Source: Chloroflexota bacterium
GTDB lineage: Bacteria; Chloroflexota; Limnocylindria; Limnocylindrales; CSP1-4
Assembly: GCA_019637815.1 (NCBI GenBank)
Contig: JAHBUZ010000013.1
Location: 51,119 to 115,118, forward strand
Length of the DNA: 64,000 bases
Direction: 5' to 3'
The stretch's first letter is position 1, and each line of letters opens with the position of its first letter. Under the pieces are notes generated by a model, which made no database searches, was not told where the DNA came from, and worked only from the letters and a program-made list of their open reading frames with translations. Both the position numbers and the translations under genes were made by a program. Positions 1-9,073 of the stretch are shown here, in pieces.

Positions 1-200
1 CGCTGGCGCCCTACAACGGCGCGAGCCCCGAGACCAAGGCGGTCGCCGCGTATCTCCGGGACCATGGGTTGTACACGCTCGTGCGCTGGAATACGATCAT
101 GACCAACCCGCCGCTGACCATCTCCGAGGACGAGCTGGCCGAGGGCATCGCGATCATCGACGGGGCGCTCGATCTCGCCGACCAGGGCGTCCGCGGCTGA
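1..200 (+). CDS. C-terminal end of a class III (PLP) aminotransferase, cut by the window edge
   Basis: The reading frame is open from base 3 to the TGA at 198-200 and gives the last 65 residues of a protein. The tail, with NPPLTISEDEL followed by an amphipathic IIDGALDLAD helix, is the usual end of the small domain of fold-type I, class III aminotransferases (omega-amino acid or aspartate aminotransferase family). The catalytic lysine lies upstream of the window, so the substrate cannot be judged. It ends 27 bases before the first permease gene and is probably the upstream member of that importer operon. Class is fairly sure; specific function is unknown. Confidence 0.7.
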   Translation, partial: LAPYNGASPETKAVAAYLRDHGLYTLVRWNTIMTNPPLTISEDELAEGIAIIDGALDLADQGVRG

Positions 201-227
201 CGCCGTCCCGGTCGCCGGGAGTCCAGC

Positions 228-1121
228 GTGACCGACGGACGCTCCGCCGCCCGAGGCGTGCTGCGCACGGTGCTGCTGCTCGGTGTCTTCCTGCTCGTCG
301 TGGGCGTGCTGTGGGAGGCGTTCAAGTGGCTCTTCGGTGACCCGTGGCGTCTCGATGACATCCTGGGCACGGGTCTCTCCTACTACCATCAGCCGCCCTT
401 CGACCTGCTCCAGGCGAGCGACCTCCAGCTGCCGCACCTGTGGTCCATCGTGGGTGCGCTCATGGAGCCGGTGCAGCGGAACCAGGAGCAGACGCTCCTG
501 GGCTATCTCGTGTCGGCCGCGGCCTACACCTGGGCGGAGGCGCTCATCGGCTTCGCCATCGGGACGCTCATCGGCGTCACGCTCGCCGCGATCTTCGTCC
601 ACTCGCTGTTCGCGGAGCGGGCGTTCATGCCCTATGTCATCGCGAGCCAGGCGATCCCCATCGTGGCGCTGGCGCCCATCATCGTGGTCGGCTTCGGGCG
701 AGGCCTCACGTCCGTGGTCATCATCGCGACGTACCTCACCTTCTTCCCGGTGACCATCTCCCAGATGCGCGGTCTGCGCTCCCCCGATCCCCGGGCGCTG
801 GAGCTGATGCGCTCGTACGCCGCGAGCCGCTGGCAGGTGTTCTGGAAGGTGCGCATGCCGGCGTCCCTGCCGTACCTGTTCACGGCGCTCAAGGTGGCGG
901 CAGCGGCAGCCATCGTGGGAGCCATCATCGGCGAGGGCCCAGGCGGCGTGAAGGACGGCCTCGGTCGTGCCATCGTCAACTTCAACCAGCAGTACATCAC
1001 CGGGCCGGAGAAGCTGTGGGCGACCATCCTCGTGGCGTCGATCACGGGCATCCTGTTCTACGTGTGCGTGCGCATCGCGGAGGCCATCACGCTCCGCCGA
1101 CGAGGATCCACGAGTGCCTGA
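228..1121 (+). CDS. ABC transporter permease, TauC/SsuC type
   Basis: 297 aa inner-membrane permease of the BPD_transp_1 family. Hydrophobic segments run from residue 11, and the cytoplasmic EAA-type loop that docks on the ATPase lies at about 190-215 (LELMRSYAASRWQ, then RMPASLP). The start is a GTG preceded by GGGAG at suitable spacing. It is followed 7 bases later by the ATPase gene. The family imports small organic solutes such as sulfonates, nitrate, or thiamine and pyrimidine precursors together with an NMT1/THI5-like binding protein, which is encoded at the end of this operon. Substrate is not deducible from the sequence. Confidence 0.85.
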   Translation: MTDGRSAARGVLRTVLLLGVFLLVVGVLWEAFKWLFGDPWRLDDILGTGLSYYHQPPFDLLQASDLQLPHLWSIVGALMEPVQRNQEQTLLGYLVSAAAYTWAEALIGFAIGTLIGVTLAAIFVHSLFAERAFMPYVIASQAIPIVALAPIIVVGFGRGLTSVVIIATYLTFFPVTISQMRGLRSPDPRALELMRSYAASRWQVFWKVRMPASLPYLFTALKVAAAAAIVGAIIGEGPGGVKDGLGRAIVNFNQQYITGPEKLWATILVASITGILFYVCVRIAEAITLRRRGSTSA

Positions 1122-1128
1122 GTCCCTG

Positions 1129-1983
1129 ATGTCGTCCGTCCCCGTCACCCCGCCCGCATCGGACGCGCTCGCGGTCCGGCTCGCGGGGGTCCACAAGTCG
1201 TTCCCCGTGAAGGGCGGCTCCTCCACGGTCGCGCTCGAGGACATCGGGCTGGACATCGGGACGGGCGAGTTCGTGTCGCTCATCGGGCCGTCCGGCTGCG
1301 GCAAGTCGACGCTGCTGCGCATCGTGGGCGACCTCATCGAGCCGACCGCGGGCACGGTGGAGGTGAACGGCAAGCCCGCCCACCAGGCCCGCATCGACCG
1401 CGACTACGGCATGGTGTTCCAGGCACCCGTGCTGTTCGACTGGCGGACCGTGGAGGCGAACGTCCGGCTGCCGCTCGAGCTCATGACCGGTGCCGCCGGC
1501 GCGGATCGCGACCGACGCGTCCGCGAGATGCTCGACCTGGTGGGCCTCGCGGACTTCACGCGCCATCACCCCCATCAGCTCTCGGGTGGCATGCAGCAGC
1601 GCGTCGCCATCGCGCGGGCGCTCGTGTTCGAGCCGGCGCTGCTGCTCATGGACGAGCCGTTCGGGGCGCTCGACGAGATGACCCGCGAGCGGCTCAACGG
1701 GGAGGTGCTCAAGGTCTGGGCGCGCACCGGCACCACGGTCATCTTCGTGACCCACTCCATCCCGGAGGCGGTGTTCCTGTCCACCCGGGTCGTGGTCATG
1801 AGCCCGCGCCCGGGCCGCATCAGCGAGATCATCGACATCGACCTGCCCCAGCCACGCACGGAGGAGACCCGCGAGAGCGAGCGCTACTTCGAGCTGGTCA
1901 CCCAGGTCCGTGAGGCGCTGCGTGCCCAGCACGGCGGCGGTGCGTCCGCGGCCCGGGCACGCGCCGAAGGCGGCATCGGATGA
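1129..1983 (+). CDS. ABC transporter ATP-binding protein, TauB/SsuB type
   Basis: 284 aa nucleotide-binding subunit. Walker [10 protein letters not shown] lies near residue 53, the Q-loop MVFQAP near 95, the signature LSGGMQQR near 151, Walker B LLLMDEP near 171 and the switch histidine (THS) near 208. The reading frame is open far upstream, but the ATG at 1129 just after the permease stop matches the family's length; the longer version would overlap the permease gene by over 150 bases. Its stop overlaps the next start as ATGA. It powers the two flanking permeases. Confidence 0.88.
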   Translation: MSSVPVTPPASDALAVRLAGVHKSFPVKGGSSTVALEDIGLDIGTGEFVSLIGPSGCGKSTLLRIVGDLIEPTAGTVEVNGKPAHQARIDRDYGMVFQAPVLFDWRTVEANVRLPLELMTGAAGADRDRRVREMLDLVGLADFTRHHPHQLSGGMQQRVAIARALVFEPALLLMDEPFGALDEMTRERLNGEVLKVWARTGTTVIFVTHSIPEAVFLSTRVVVMSPRPGRISEIIDIDLPQPRTEETRESERYFELVTQVREALRAQHGGGASAARARAEGGIG

Positions 1984-2798
1984 CCGTCGCCGCCGAGGCG
2001 CGACCCGGGAGCGATGCCGGACGACCGCGACGTGACCTCGGCTCATCGCTCATGCGGCTCGTGCCACCGGTGCTCGTGTTCCTGGCCGCCATCGCGATCT
2101 GGGAGCTGGCCACCGCGGGCACGGGCCGGCGGGTCATCCCGCCGCCCTCGGCCATCGTGGCGGCGATGGGTCGGGAATCGGACCTGCTGACGCGGTCGGC
2201 CATCGCCACGTTCACCGAGGCACTCGGCGGCCTGCTCATCGGCTCCGTGGCGGGCATCGTCATCGGCTTCGCGACCGCGCGCTGGGCGGTCGCCCGGGAC
2301 ATCCTCGTGCCGCTCGCCGTGGGTGCCAGCACCATCCCGCTCATCGCCATCGCACCCATCATCGGCAACTGGTTCGGTGTGCTCAATCCATTGTCCAAGA
2401 TGATGATGGCGGCGCTGCTCGTGTTCTTCCCCGTGGTCATCAACGTGATCCGGGGGCTCGTGGAGGTGCAGCCCGCCCAGCTGGAGCTGATGCGGTCATA
2501 TGCCTCGAGCCCGACCGAGGTGCTGCGCAAGGTGCGCGTGCCGAACATGCTGCCGTTCCTGTTCACGGCGCTCAAGGTGGCCGCCACGCTCGCGTTCATC
2601 GGTGCCATCGTTGCGGAGTACTTCGGTGGTACCTCGGCCGTCATCGGTCGTGTCGTGCTCACGTCGATGAGCTCCGGCAGGTTCGATGTCGCGTGGGCGG
2701 GCATCATCATCGGTGCCCTGGGCGCCCTCGGAGCGTATCTCATCGTGGTCATCGCGGAGCGCCTCATCATCCCCTGGAGCCCGTCCTTCCGGGCCTGA
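1980..2798 (+). CDS. ABC transporter permease, second subunit of the TauABC-type importer
   Basis: 272 aa permease of the same family as the first one. The EAA-like loop is near residue 168 (LELMRSYASSPTEV, then RVPNMLP). Start and upstream stop share an ATGA overlap, so translation is probably coupled. Two different permeases in one TauABC-like operon point to a heterodimeric channel, whereas classic TauC and SsuC form homodimers. The two proteins keep the same loop but differ elsewhere. Confidence 0.85.
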   Translation: MTVAAEARPGSDAGRPRRDLGSSLMRLVPPVLVFLAAIAIWELATAGTGRRVIPPPSAIVAAMGRESDLLTRSAIATFTEALGGLLIGSVAGIVIGFATARWAVARDILVPLAVGASTIPLIAIAPIIGNWFGVLNPLSKMMMAALLVFFPVVINVIRGLVEVQPAQLELMRSYASSPTEVLRKVRVPNMLPFLFTALKVAATLAFIGAIVAEYFGGTSAVIGRVVLTSMSSGRFDVAWAGIIIGALGALGAYLIVVIAERLIIPWSPSFRA

Positions 2799-2891
2799 GG
2801 CGGCGTCAGCGCGGTCGGTCACCGATCCGCCACTCGGATCGGGGTTCGCGTGATCGTCAGGGTGCGGTATCGTGCGCCACACCGTGTGACA

Positions 2892-2912
2892 GGGACACCG
2901 GAGGAGTGTCCC
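2892..2912 (+). promoter_or_regulatory. Inverted repeat in the leader of the binding-protein gene
   Basis: GGGACAC at 2892-2898 and GTGTCCC at 2906-2912 are perfect 7-base arms around a CGGAGGA loop, in the 161-base gap upstream of the solute-binding protein. A second small dyad (CACAC/GTGTG) lies about 10 bases upstream. It could be an operator or an mRNA hairpin that separates expression of the binding protein from the permeases. I see no TPP-riboswitch core in the gap. Confidence 0.35.
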
Positions 2913-2959
2913 GGCAGAGGAGCCCGGGTCCCCGTGCCCGGAGCAGTCGAGGAGCGCGC

Positions 2960-4054
2960 ATGAGGACCACACACAAGGCCCTGGCACCCGTCATCGCGGG
3001 CAGCCTGGTGCTCGTTTCAGCGATCGGCGTGGGCGCCCAGGATGCCCCGACCCCGGTCCGGCTCCAGCTCCAGTGGGCGCCGCAGGCACAGTTCGCGGGC
3101 TACTTCGCGGCACGTGACGCGGGCTTCTGGGCCGCCCAGGGCCTCGACGTCGAGATCATCGACGGCGGCCCGGATGTCATCCCGCAGGTCGTGGGCTCGG
3201 ACCCGTCCGGTCCGGAGTTCACCATCAGCTGGGTGCCCAAGGTCCTCGAGGTCCGCGACGCGGACCAGTCGGATCTCGTGAACATCGCGCAGGTGTTCCA
3301 GCGCTCGGGCACCCGATCGGTCGCGTGGGCGGACTCGGGCATCACCGGGCCCGCGGACTTCGCCGGCAAGAAGATCGGCGTCTGGGACTTCGGCAACGAG
3401 TACGAGGTCGTCGCCGCGGCGAAGGCCGCCGGCCTGGAGCAGGGGACCGACTACGAGAAGGTCATCCAGGACTTCAACATGGCGCTCCTGCTCAACCGCG
3501 AGATCGACGTCTCGGAGGCGATGATCTACAACGAGTATGCGCAGGTGCTCGAGGCGACCAACCCCGAGACGGGTGCGCTCTATCAGCCCGAGGATCTCGT
3601 GGTCATCGACTACAACGAGGTCGGGACCGCGATGCTCCAGGACGCGATCTTCGCCCGTGAGGCGTGGCTCGCGGAGGAGGGCAACGAGGACATCGCCACC
3701 CGGTTCCTCATCGGTGCGTTCCAGGGCTGGCAGCTGTGCCGGGACGATCCGGACGCGTGCATCGGCTACACGGTGAACGCGGGCTCGACCCTTGGTGCGG
3801 GCCACCAGGCATGGATGATGAACGAGGTCAATCCGCTCATCTGGCCCTCGGAGGGTGGCATCGGCTCGATGCCTGCCGCCACCTGGGACCAGACGGTCCA
3901 GATCTCGCTCGACGCGGGCATCATCTCGGCCGCTCCGGCGGACGGTGCGTTCCGTACCGACCTCGCCGATGCGGCGCGTGCCCAGGTCGAGGGCGACGTC
4001 ATCGGCGCGGACTTCGTCAAGGGCACCGTCGAGGTGACCCCCGGCGGCGAGTAG
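2960..4054 (+). CDS. ABC transporter substrate-binding protein, NMT1/THI5-like
   Basis: 364 aa secreted solute-binding protein. A short basic N-terminus and hydrophobic core end at GVGAQ, so signal peptidase I cleavage is expected after about residue 28. There is no lipobox cysteine. The mature start (LQLQWAPQAQFAGYFAARD) is the hallmark of the NMT1/THI5 and SsuA/TauA-like type II binding-protein fold. GAGGAG about 7 bases before the ATG at 2960 fixes the start; the frame is open to 2693 inside the permease gene but without support. Known relatives bind thiamine precursors, pyrimidines, sulfonates or aromatic acids. The upstream aminotransferase suggests an amino or nitrogen compound, which is inference only. 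Confidence 0.85.
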   Translation: MRTTHKALAPVIAGSLVLVSAIGVGAQDAPTPVRLQLQWAPQAQFAGYFAARDAGFWAAQGLDVEIIDGGPDVIPQVVGSDPSGPEFTISWVPKVLEVRDADQSDLVNIAQVFQRSGTRSVAWADSGITGPADFAGKKIGVWDFGNEYEVVAAAKAAGLEQGTDYEKVIQDFNMALLLNREIDVSEAMIYNEYAQVLEATNPETGALYQPEDLVVIDYNEVGTAMLQDAIFAREAWLAEEGNEDIATRFLIGAFQGWQLCRDDPDACIGYTVNAGSTLGAGHQAWMMNEVNPLIWPSEGGIGSMPAATWDQTVQISLDAGIISAAPADGAFRTDLADAARAQVEGDVIGADFVKGTVEVTPGGE

Positions 4055-4062
4055 CCGTCATC

Positions 4063-4089
4063 CCGCGGCGTCCTTCCGGGGCGCCGCGG
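4063..4089. terminator. Hairpin after the importer operon
   Basis: CCGCGGCG (4063-4070) pairs perfectly with CGCCGCGG (4082-4089) around an 11-base loop, 9 bases after the stop of the binding-protein gene. No T-run follows, which is common in very GC-rich genomes. It may stabilise the 3' end of the transcript or act as a weak terminator. Confidence 0.5.
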
Positions 4090-4107
4090 ATGGCACGATC
4101 GTGCTGG

Positions 4108-4137
4108 AAGGGGCCGGTCCGGATGGGCCGGCCCCTT
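4108..4137. terminator. Strong bidirectional terminator-like hairpin between convergent genes
   Basis: AAGGGGCCGG (4108-4117) and CCGGCCCCTT (4128-4137) form a perfect 10-bp stem with a 10-base loop. It lies between the plus-strand importer operon and the minus-strand propeller gene that ends at 4210, so it can serve both. It ends in TT on each strand. Confidence 0.65.
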
Positions 4138-4209
4138 CGACGTGTCAGGGGTGAGCGCGGGTCACGGATCCGACAGCTCGCGGCAGGGTCGCTCCCCGCG
4201 GCCGTCGGG

Positions 4210-5421
4210 TCATTCCCCGATCGTCAGGAGGCTCGCCTCCGAGAGTGCGGCGCCACCGGGGACGAGCACCCGCCCATCGGTCGCCCAGGTGGGGATGATC
4301 GACCAGTCGGGCGGCCCTGCCTCGAACAGGCCGTCCGGGACGACCGGCTCCCGGCTGCCGCTCGCCGGGTCCAGCAGCCACACCTGGTGGTCCGGGGTCG
4401 TCCGCCGGGTGACCAGGAGCACCCGGTCGTCGGTCGGCGAGAGCGCGGCCATCTGGACCGTCGCGGGCGCTGGCTCGTCGCTGCCGAGGGATGTCACCGA
4501 CCCGCTGCCGACATCGATGAGCGCCAGGACGTCACCGTCGAGCGAGCTCCGGACCGCCCGCGGATACCACGCGAGCAACGTCGTGCCATCCGCGGACACC
4601 GACTGCACGTACGGCTCACCGAGCCCTGGGTCCGTGGCTCCCGCGACCTGGCGGAGCCACGAGCCATCGAGACGCACGCTCCAGATGCCGTTGGCGCGGT
4701 CGCCCGGACCTGGTGCGCTGCGCGAGAAGTAGACGGTGGCGCCGTCCGGGGAGACCACGATCCCCTCGAACACGACGCCCGGAGCCTGTGCGTCCACCAG
4801 CACGATGCGTTCCGCGGGCCCGCCCGTGACGGGGACCACGGCGAGGTCGTTGGCGCGGAGGTCCGCGGACCAGTACGAGCGGGAGTACACCACCGCGCTG
4901 CCGTCCGGCGTGAACACGGGCGCTGCCGGCAGGGTGATGGGCTCCGTCGGCGCCTGCTCGCCGATGCCCATCCTGCCCTCGAACCCGTCGTCATCGAGGT
5001 TGGTGAGCGTGCCCGTGGCCGTGTCCATGAGCCACAGGTCGCCGTCGATGAACAGCTGGAACGCCTCCTCGACGAACGCGATGTGAGCGCCGTCGGGCGA
5101 CCAGATGATGCTCGCCAGACGGATACCGGCGCCGAGACCCGAGAGGTCGGCGCAGCTGCGCTGTCGGAGGGTGTCGGTCTCGAACACGCACAGCTCGCCG
5201 CGTCGGAAGCCGACGGCCGGCCGGAGTGCCACGATGGCGCTGCCGTCCGGGGACATCGAGACGATGCGTGTGTCCTCGATGAGGATGTGGCGGACGTCCG
5301 CGCCCGACGTCGGGGTCGCGGATGGTTCGGCGGCGGTCGCCGGCAGGCCGACCAGCGCGACCATGGCGCCGAGGGCGGTGAGCGTGCGGACGGCGCGGCT
5401 CGCATGCGAGGGCATGGACAT
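4210..5421 (-). CDS. Secreted TolB-like WD40 (PD40) beta-propeller protein
   Basis: 403 aa exported protein. The start at 5421 has AGGAGG 7 bases upstream; a longer in-frame extension reaching back into the upp region has no such support and would run through a promoter. The N-terminus is a signal peptide ending near ATAAEP. The body carries repeated PD40 blades with the W/VSPDGAxI-Y/FxS pattern (SMSPDGSAIVAL, IWSPDGAHIAFV, FTPDGSAVVYSR, VSPDGATVYFSR). This fold usually makes a protein-binding or scaffolding propeller outside the membrane. No catalytic domain follows, so it is not a DPP-type peptidase. Function unknown. Confidence 0.75.
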   Translation of the reverse strand: MSMPSHASRAVRTLTALGAMVALVGLPATAAEPSATPTSGADVRHILIEDTRIVSMSPDGSAIVALRPAVGFRRGELCVFETDTLRQRSCADLSGLGAGIRLASIIWSPDGAHIAFVEEAFQLFIDGDLWLMDTATGTLTNLDDDGFEGRMGIGEQAPTEPITLPAAPVFTPDGSAVVYSRSYWSADLRANDLAVVPVTGGPAERIVLVDAQAPGVVFEGIVVSPDGATVYFSRSAPGPGDRANGIWSVRLDGSWLRQVAGATDPGLGEPYVQSVSADGTTLLAWYPRAVRSSLDGDVLALIDVGSGSVTSLGSDEPAPATVQMAALSPTDDRVLLVTRRTTPDHQVWLLDPASGSREPVVPDGLFEAGPPDWSIIPTWATDGRVLVPGGAALSEASLLTIGE

Positions 5422-5526
5422 GGGCGATCCTCCTGCTGGTGCCGCTATGGTGCCTTCGCCGCGTGGGTATGTCCTGCACGTGGGGTATCGTGTCGTGGCC
5501 GCACCTCGGTCCCATCGGAGGTCACG

Positions 5527-6129
5527 ATGTCCACGCGCCCTCGTCTCGCTCGGCTGTCCGGTGCCCTGCTGGCTGCGGCGTGCATGGCCCTGGCGCCGGC
5601 GATGGTGTCCGCGGCCGGCCCCGTGCAGGTCCGTATCGAGAATGGTTCGTTCGCACCAGCAACGATCAAGGTCGCACGCGGCGAGACGGTCCGGTGGCGC
5701 AATGTCAGCGTGCTCGACCACGATGTCCGCTCCGCCCTCTCGGGCTACTTCTCCAGCCCTGGCGGTGCGGGTGGGATGTCCACGGGCGAGCGCTTCGAGT
5801 ACCGCTTCCGACAGGCCGGTCGATTCGGCTACCTGTGTCGACTGCATCCCGACATGCGCGGGACGGTCAAGGTCCCCATCCAGGTGAAGCGGGATGGGAG
5901 CACCTTCCGCATCACCGTCGCGAGCGGCAGCGTGTCCGGCTACAGGAACCGGGTCCAGGTGCAGAAGCCGGGCTCGAGCACGTGGCAGACCATCAGCACC
6001 ACGAGCAGCACCTCGGTGCGCTTCACGGGGTCGAAGTCCGGGACGTACCGGTTCCGGTCCGCGGTGAAGCGCGTCTCGAATGGCGCGCTTTCCGGCTACA
6101 GCCCGGTCGTCTCGAAGACGAAGCCCTGA
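5527..6129 (+). CDS. Secreted cupredoxin (plastocyanin-like) with a C-terminal beta domain
   Basis: 200 aa. Signal peptide 1-30; cupredoxin domain about 33-118; then about 80 residues rich in Ser, Thr and Arg that look like a fibronectin-type or similar beta-sandwich. Type 1 copper ligands are visible as His65 (VLDHD) and Cys104-His107-Met110 in YLCRLHPDM. The start at 5527 is preceded by GGAGG. The protein probably carries one copper outside the cell for electron transfer or copper storage. It is divergent from the propeller gene, with 105 bases between them. Confidence 0.8.
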   Translation: MSTRPRLARLSGALLAAACMALAPAMVSAAGPVQVRIENGSFAPATIKVARGETVRWRNVSVLDHDVRSALSGYFSSPGGAGGMSTGERFEYRFRQAGRFGYLCRLHPDMRGTVKVPIQVKRDGSTFRITVASGSVSGYRNRVQVQKPGSSTWQTISTTSSTSVRFTGSKSGTYRFRSAVKRVSNGALSGYSPVVSKTKP

Positions 6130-6188
6130 TCGGCCGCGAGGCGGGCGGCGGGCGGCGATCCGGACCGGCCAGCCCTGCTGCGGCCCGG

Positions 6189-6848
6189 TCAGCCGACGCC
6201 GGTGCCGAACTGGCGGTCGCCCGCGTCGCCGAGCCCGGGCATGATGTAGCCCCGCTCGTTCAGCTGCCGGTCCAGCGCCGCGGTGTGGATCGCGACATCG
6301 GGATGCGCTGACGCGACCGCCCGGACCCCCTCCGGTGCCGCGATGAGGTTGATGAGCTTGATCCGCGTGGCGCCCCATTCCTTGAGCACCTCGATGGCGG
6401 CCGTGGCCGAGCCACCCGTGGCGAGCATCGGGTCGAGGATGAGGCACAGGTCCACCGTGGAGTGGTCCGGCAGCTTGTTGTAGTACTCGACCGGGCGCAG
6501 CGTCCGCTCGTCACGGAACAGGCCGAGGTGCCAGACCTGCGCCGTCGGCATCAGCTCGAGCATCGCATCCACCATGCCCAGGCCCGCGCGCAGGATGGGC
6601 ACGAGGCCGATGCGATCGGCGAGTCGGGCACCCTCCGTCAGTTCGATGGGGGTCTGCACCGGGACCGGGCTCAGGCGGGCATCCGCGAGGGCCTCGTAGC
6701 CCACGAGCCAGCTGATCTCGCGGACGAGCTCCCGGAACTTCTTGTGCTCGGTGGTCTCGTCGCGCAGCAGCGCCAGCTTGTGGAGGACCGCGGGGTGGTT
6801 CGAGACGTGGAGGGTCGGGAAGTCGGCGTGGGCGGACACGGCGCGCAT
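6189..6848 (-). CDS. upp: Uracil phosphoribosyltransferase
   Basis: 219 aa cytosolic enzyme converting uracil and PRPP to UMP in pyrimidine salvage. The PRPP-binding loop LDPMLATGGSATAA is at about 138-151 and the uracil-binding C-terminus GLGDAGDRQFGT near 205-216, both typical of bacterial Upp, as is the total length. The ATG at 6848 gives the canonical length; the frame stays open upstream but would overlap the neighbouring divergent gene. It is convergent with the cupredoxin gene. Confidence 0.95.
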   Translation of the reverse strand: MRAVSAHADFPTLHVSNHPAVLHKLALLRDETTEHKKFRELVREISWLVGYEALADARLSPVPVQTPIELTEGARLADRIGLVPILRAGLGMVDAMLELMPTAQVWHLGLFRDERTLRPVEYYNKLPDHSTVDLCLILDPMLATGGSATAAIEVLKEWGATRIKLINLIAAPEGVRAVASAHPDVAIHTAALDRQLNERGYIMPGLGDAGDRQFGTGVG

Positions 6849-6958
6849 GCTACACCGACGCCGCGGCCGATCGGTCCCGCGCGATGACTGACCGCTTCGC
6901 GCAGGGAGCGATCCGCTCGGGGGGCGACCGGACGGCCGTCGACCGCTACCATCCCGGC

Positions 6959-8101
6959 ATGCCCAGACCCGCTGGCGCCGCGGCTGCGCGCGCCACCCGC
7001 CGATCCACCACGACGGGGTCGCGATATCCCCGGAATGCGGCACCCCCCGTGCTCGCCGAGGTCCGCCGTGGGGACGTCGTGGAGAGTCGCCACCGGGGCC
7101 ACGTGGTCCAGGTCGGCGCGGATGGCGCCATCGAGCGAGCCATCGGCGATCCCTCGGTGGAGGTGACGCTCCGGTCAGCCGTCAAGCCGTTCGCGCTCGT
7201 CGCGCTCATCGTCTCCGGTGCCGCGGACGAGCTCCGACTGTCGAACGAGGAGCTGGCCGTGATGGCCGCATCCCACACCGGGGAGGACCGCCATGTCCGG
7301 ACGCTCCAGTCGGTGTTCCGGCGCGCCGGTCTGAGCCAGACCTTCCTGCGCTGCGGCACCCAGATGCCCTCGGACCGGCGGACGGCCGCCCGGCTGGCTC
7401 GCGATGGCGAGGCGCCCGGACCCATCCGTCACCAGTGCTCCGGCTTCCACGCGGCGAGCATCCTGCTGAGTCGGCATTCCGAGTGGACCGTCGAGGACTA
7501 CGACCGACCCGAGCATCCCAGCCAGGTCGCGGTCCGGGAGGTCGTGGCGCGCGCCTTCGGCACACGACCCGGCGATCTGCGCACCGCGGTCGACGACTGC
7601 GGCCTGGCGACGTACGTGTTCCCGCTCGTGGACGTGGCGAGAGCCTTCACGCTGCTCGCCGACCCGGCCGGGGTCGCGGATGCCACGCAGGCGGATCTCG
7701 TGGCGCCCCTGGCCCGGATCCGCGACGCGATGATGGCGGCCCCCGACATGGTCGCGGGCACGGACGGTGCCCTCGACACGCTGCTGATGCAGACGTTCCC
7801 CCGCACGCTGGTCTCGAAGGGCGGGGCCGAAGGGCTTCGGGGCGTGGGCATCCTGCCGGGGGGACGTGGCAGCGGTCGACCGGCCGCTGGTCTCGCGGTC
7901 CGCATCGACGATGGCGACGGGCACGCGCGTGCGAACCGGGCGGTCACCGTGGAGGCGCTCGACCAGCTCGATGTCCTCGATGGTCGAGCGCGCCGCGTGC
8001 TGTCGCTCCAGCATCGACCGGAGACGCGCTCGCCGTCCGGCGAGGTGATCGCGCACACGCAGGCAGGGTTCTCGCTGGCACCGATATCGGAGCTGGGATA
8101 G
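6959..8101 (+). CDS. Asparaginase family protein (L-asparaginase II type)
   Basis: 380 aa. After a basic N-terminus of about 28 residues, the sequence follows the family typified by Rhizobium thermolabile L-asparaginase: an early EVRRGDVVES strand, SAVKPFALVALIVSGAAD near 80, ASHTGEDRHV near 109, QCSGFHAASILLS near 159 and a VDDCGLATYVFPL block near 210. Such enzymes hydrolyse asparagine to aspartate and ammonia and are unrelated to the EcAII fold. The start at 6959 was chosen because the region upstream overlaps the upp promoter region. Family assignment is confident; substrate is by homology only. Confidence 0.8.
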   Translation: MPRPAGAAAARATRRSTTTGSRYPRNAAPPVLAEVRRGDVVESRHRGHVVQVGADGAIERAIGDPSVEVTLRSAVKPFALVALIVSGAADELRLSNEELAVMAASHTGEDRHVRTLQSVFRRAGLSQTFLRCGTQMPSDRRTAARLARDGEAPGPIRHQCSGFHAASILLSRHSEWTVEDYDRPEHPSQVAVREVVARAFGTRPGDLRTAVDDCGLATYVFPLVDVARAFTLLADPAGVADATQADLVAPLARIRDAMMAAPDMVAGTDGALDTLLMQTFPRTLVSKGGAEGLRGVGILPGGRGSGRPAAGLAVRIDDGDGHARANRAVTVEALDQLDVLDGRARRVLSLQHRPETRSPSGEVIAHTQAGFSLAPISELG

Positions 8102-8121
8102 CGTTCCGCCCCGTGAGCGGT

Positions 8122-9048
8122 ATGCGTCCGGCCAGGGACCCGTATCGAGAGCTGGGCGTCCCCCGGGGCGCCTCCGGCGAGCAGATCAAGGCAGCCCACC
8201 GCCGCCTCGCCAAGCGGTTCCACCCCGACGCGTCCTCCGGCGAGCGGGAGCGGTTCCTGGCCATCCAGGAGGCGTACCTCCTGCTGAGCGACCCGTTGCG
8301 CCGCCGCGAGTGGGATGCTCGTCACGCGCCCGGTCCGGTCCGTGCGGCAGGCCCGGCGACACAGGGCCCGCCGATGGCACGCTCCCGACGCGGTACGCCG
8401 CCTCGGCCGGATGTCACCGATGCCACCGCACGCTCCAGCCGCGGCACCACCTCCGGGCGCGGCACGCCCCACGGTCCTGGCACCCGAGGACCGGCGGCGG
8501 GGCCGCAGGGCACGGGCCCGGCACCGTCCGCGCCTGGTGGCACGTACACCTGGAGCGCAGCCGGGGTGCCATGGTGGGAGGACTTCCAGCCGCGTGGGCC
8601 GGGTGGCCCGACCTCCGCGGGTCCGGGGCCCGCGTCGCCACCGGGTGGCCCGCGCCCGGGTCCGGCCGTACCACCCGCGGGCGCACCCGGTCCTGCGGGA
8701 CCCGGGCCTGGCGCACCGATGCCGCCCGGCGCGGATGTCTACTCGCGCTCGAGCGGCACGGCGTGGTCGAGCGCGGCACGCCGCTACTTCCGGAAGGCGG
8801 ACGAGGACCTGCCCCGGGGTGGCCAGTTCGTGTATCGCGGCACCCAGGTCGTGACCGGCGCGGAGGCGCGACGGGTCGCGGAGGAGGAGCTGCGTCGGAG
8901 CCAGGCCGCGGGCGCGTCGACACGGCCCCGCCCTCCGGCGACACCGGGACCCATGACGCGGGGGCCTGCTCCGAGCCCGGCATCGGGCGCGCCAGCCCCT
9001 CGGCCGTCGGGCATGCTGGCGCGCCTGCGTCGGCTCCTCGGGGGGTGA
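8122..9048 (+). CDS. DnaJ-domain protein with a long Pro/Gly-rich region
   Basis: 308 aa. An N-terminal J domain (about 4-65) includes the HPD motif at 34-36, which stimulates Hsp70 ATPase. It is followed not by DnaJ zinc or substrate-binding domains but by about 150 residues of disordered Pro, Gly, Ala and Arg sequence, then a short conserved-looking part (QFVYRGTQVV, EARRVAEEEL) near 235-265 and another disordered tail. It is therefore a class III J-protein with unknown client. A GTG at 8113 is an alternative start three codons upstream. Confidence 0.75.
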   Translation: MRPARDPYRELGVPRGASGEQIKAAHRRLAKRFHPDASSGERERFLAIQEAYLLLSDPLRRREWDARHAPGPVRAAGPATQGPPMARSRRGTPPRPDVTDATARSSRGTTSGRGTPHGPGTRGPAAGPQGTGPAPSAPGGTYTWSAAGVPWWEDFQPRGPGGPTSAGPGPASPPGGPRPGPAVPPAGAPGPAGPGPGAPMPPGADVYSRSSGTAWSSAARRYFRKADEDLPRGGQFVYRGTQVVTGAEARRVAEEELRRSQAAGASTRPRPPATPGPMTRGPAPSPASGAPAPRPSGMLARLRRLLGG

Positions 9049-9073
9049 CCGGCGGTCGCCGACGACACTCGCA

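Noticed and set aside
2799..2959. TPP riboswitch in front of the NMT1/THI5-like binding protein
   Set aside because: The conserved CTGAGA core is absent; only simple inverted repeats are seen.
5422..6447. N-terminal extension of the propeller protein back across the cupredoxin and upp genes
   Set aside because: The signal peptide and AGGAGG at 5421 mark the real start, and the extension would overlap two good genes.
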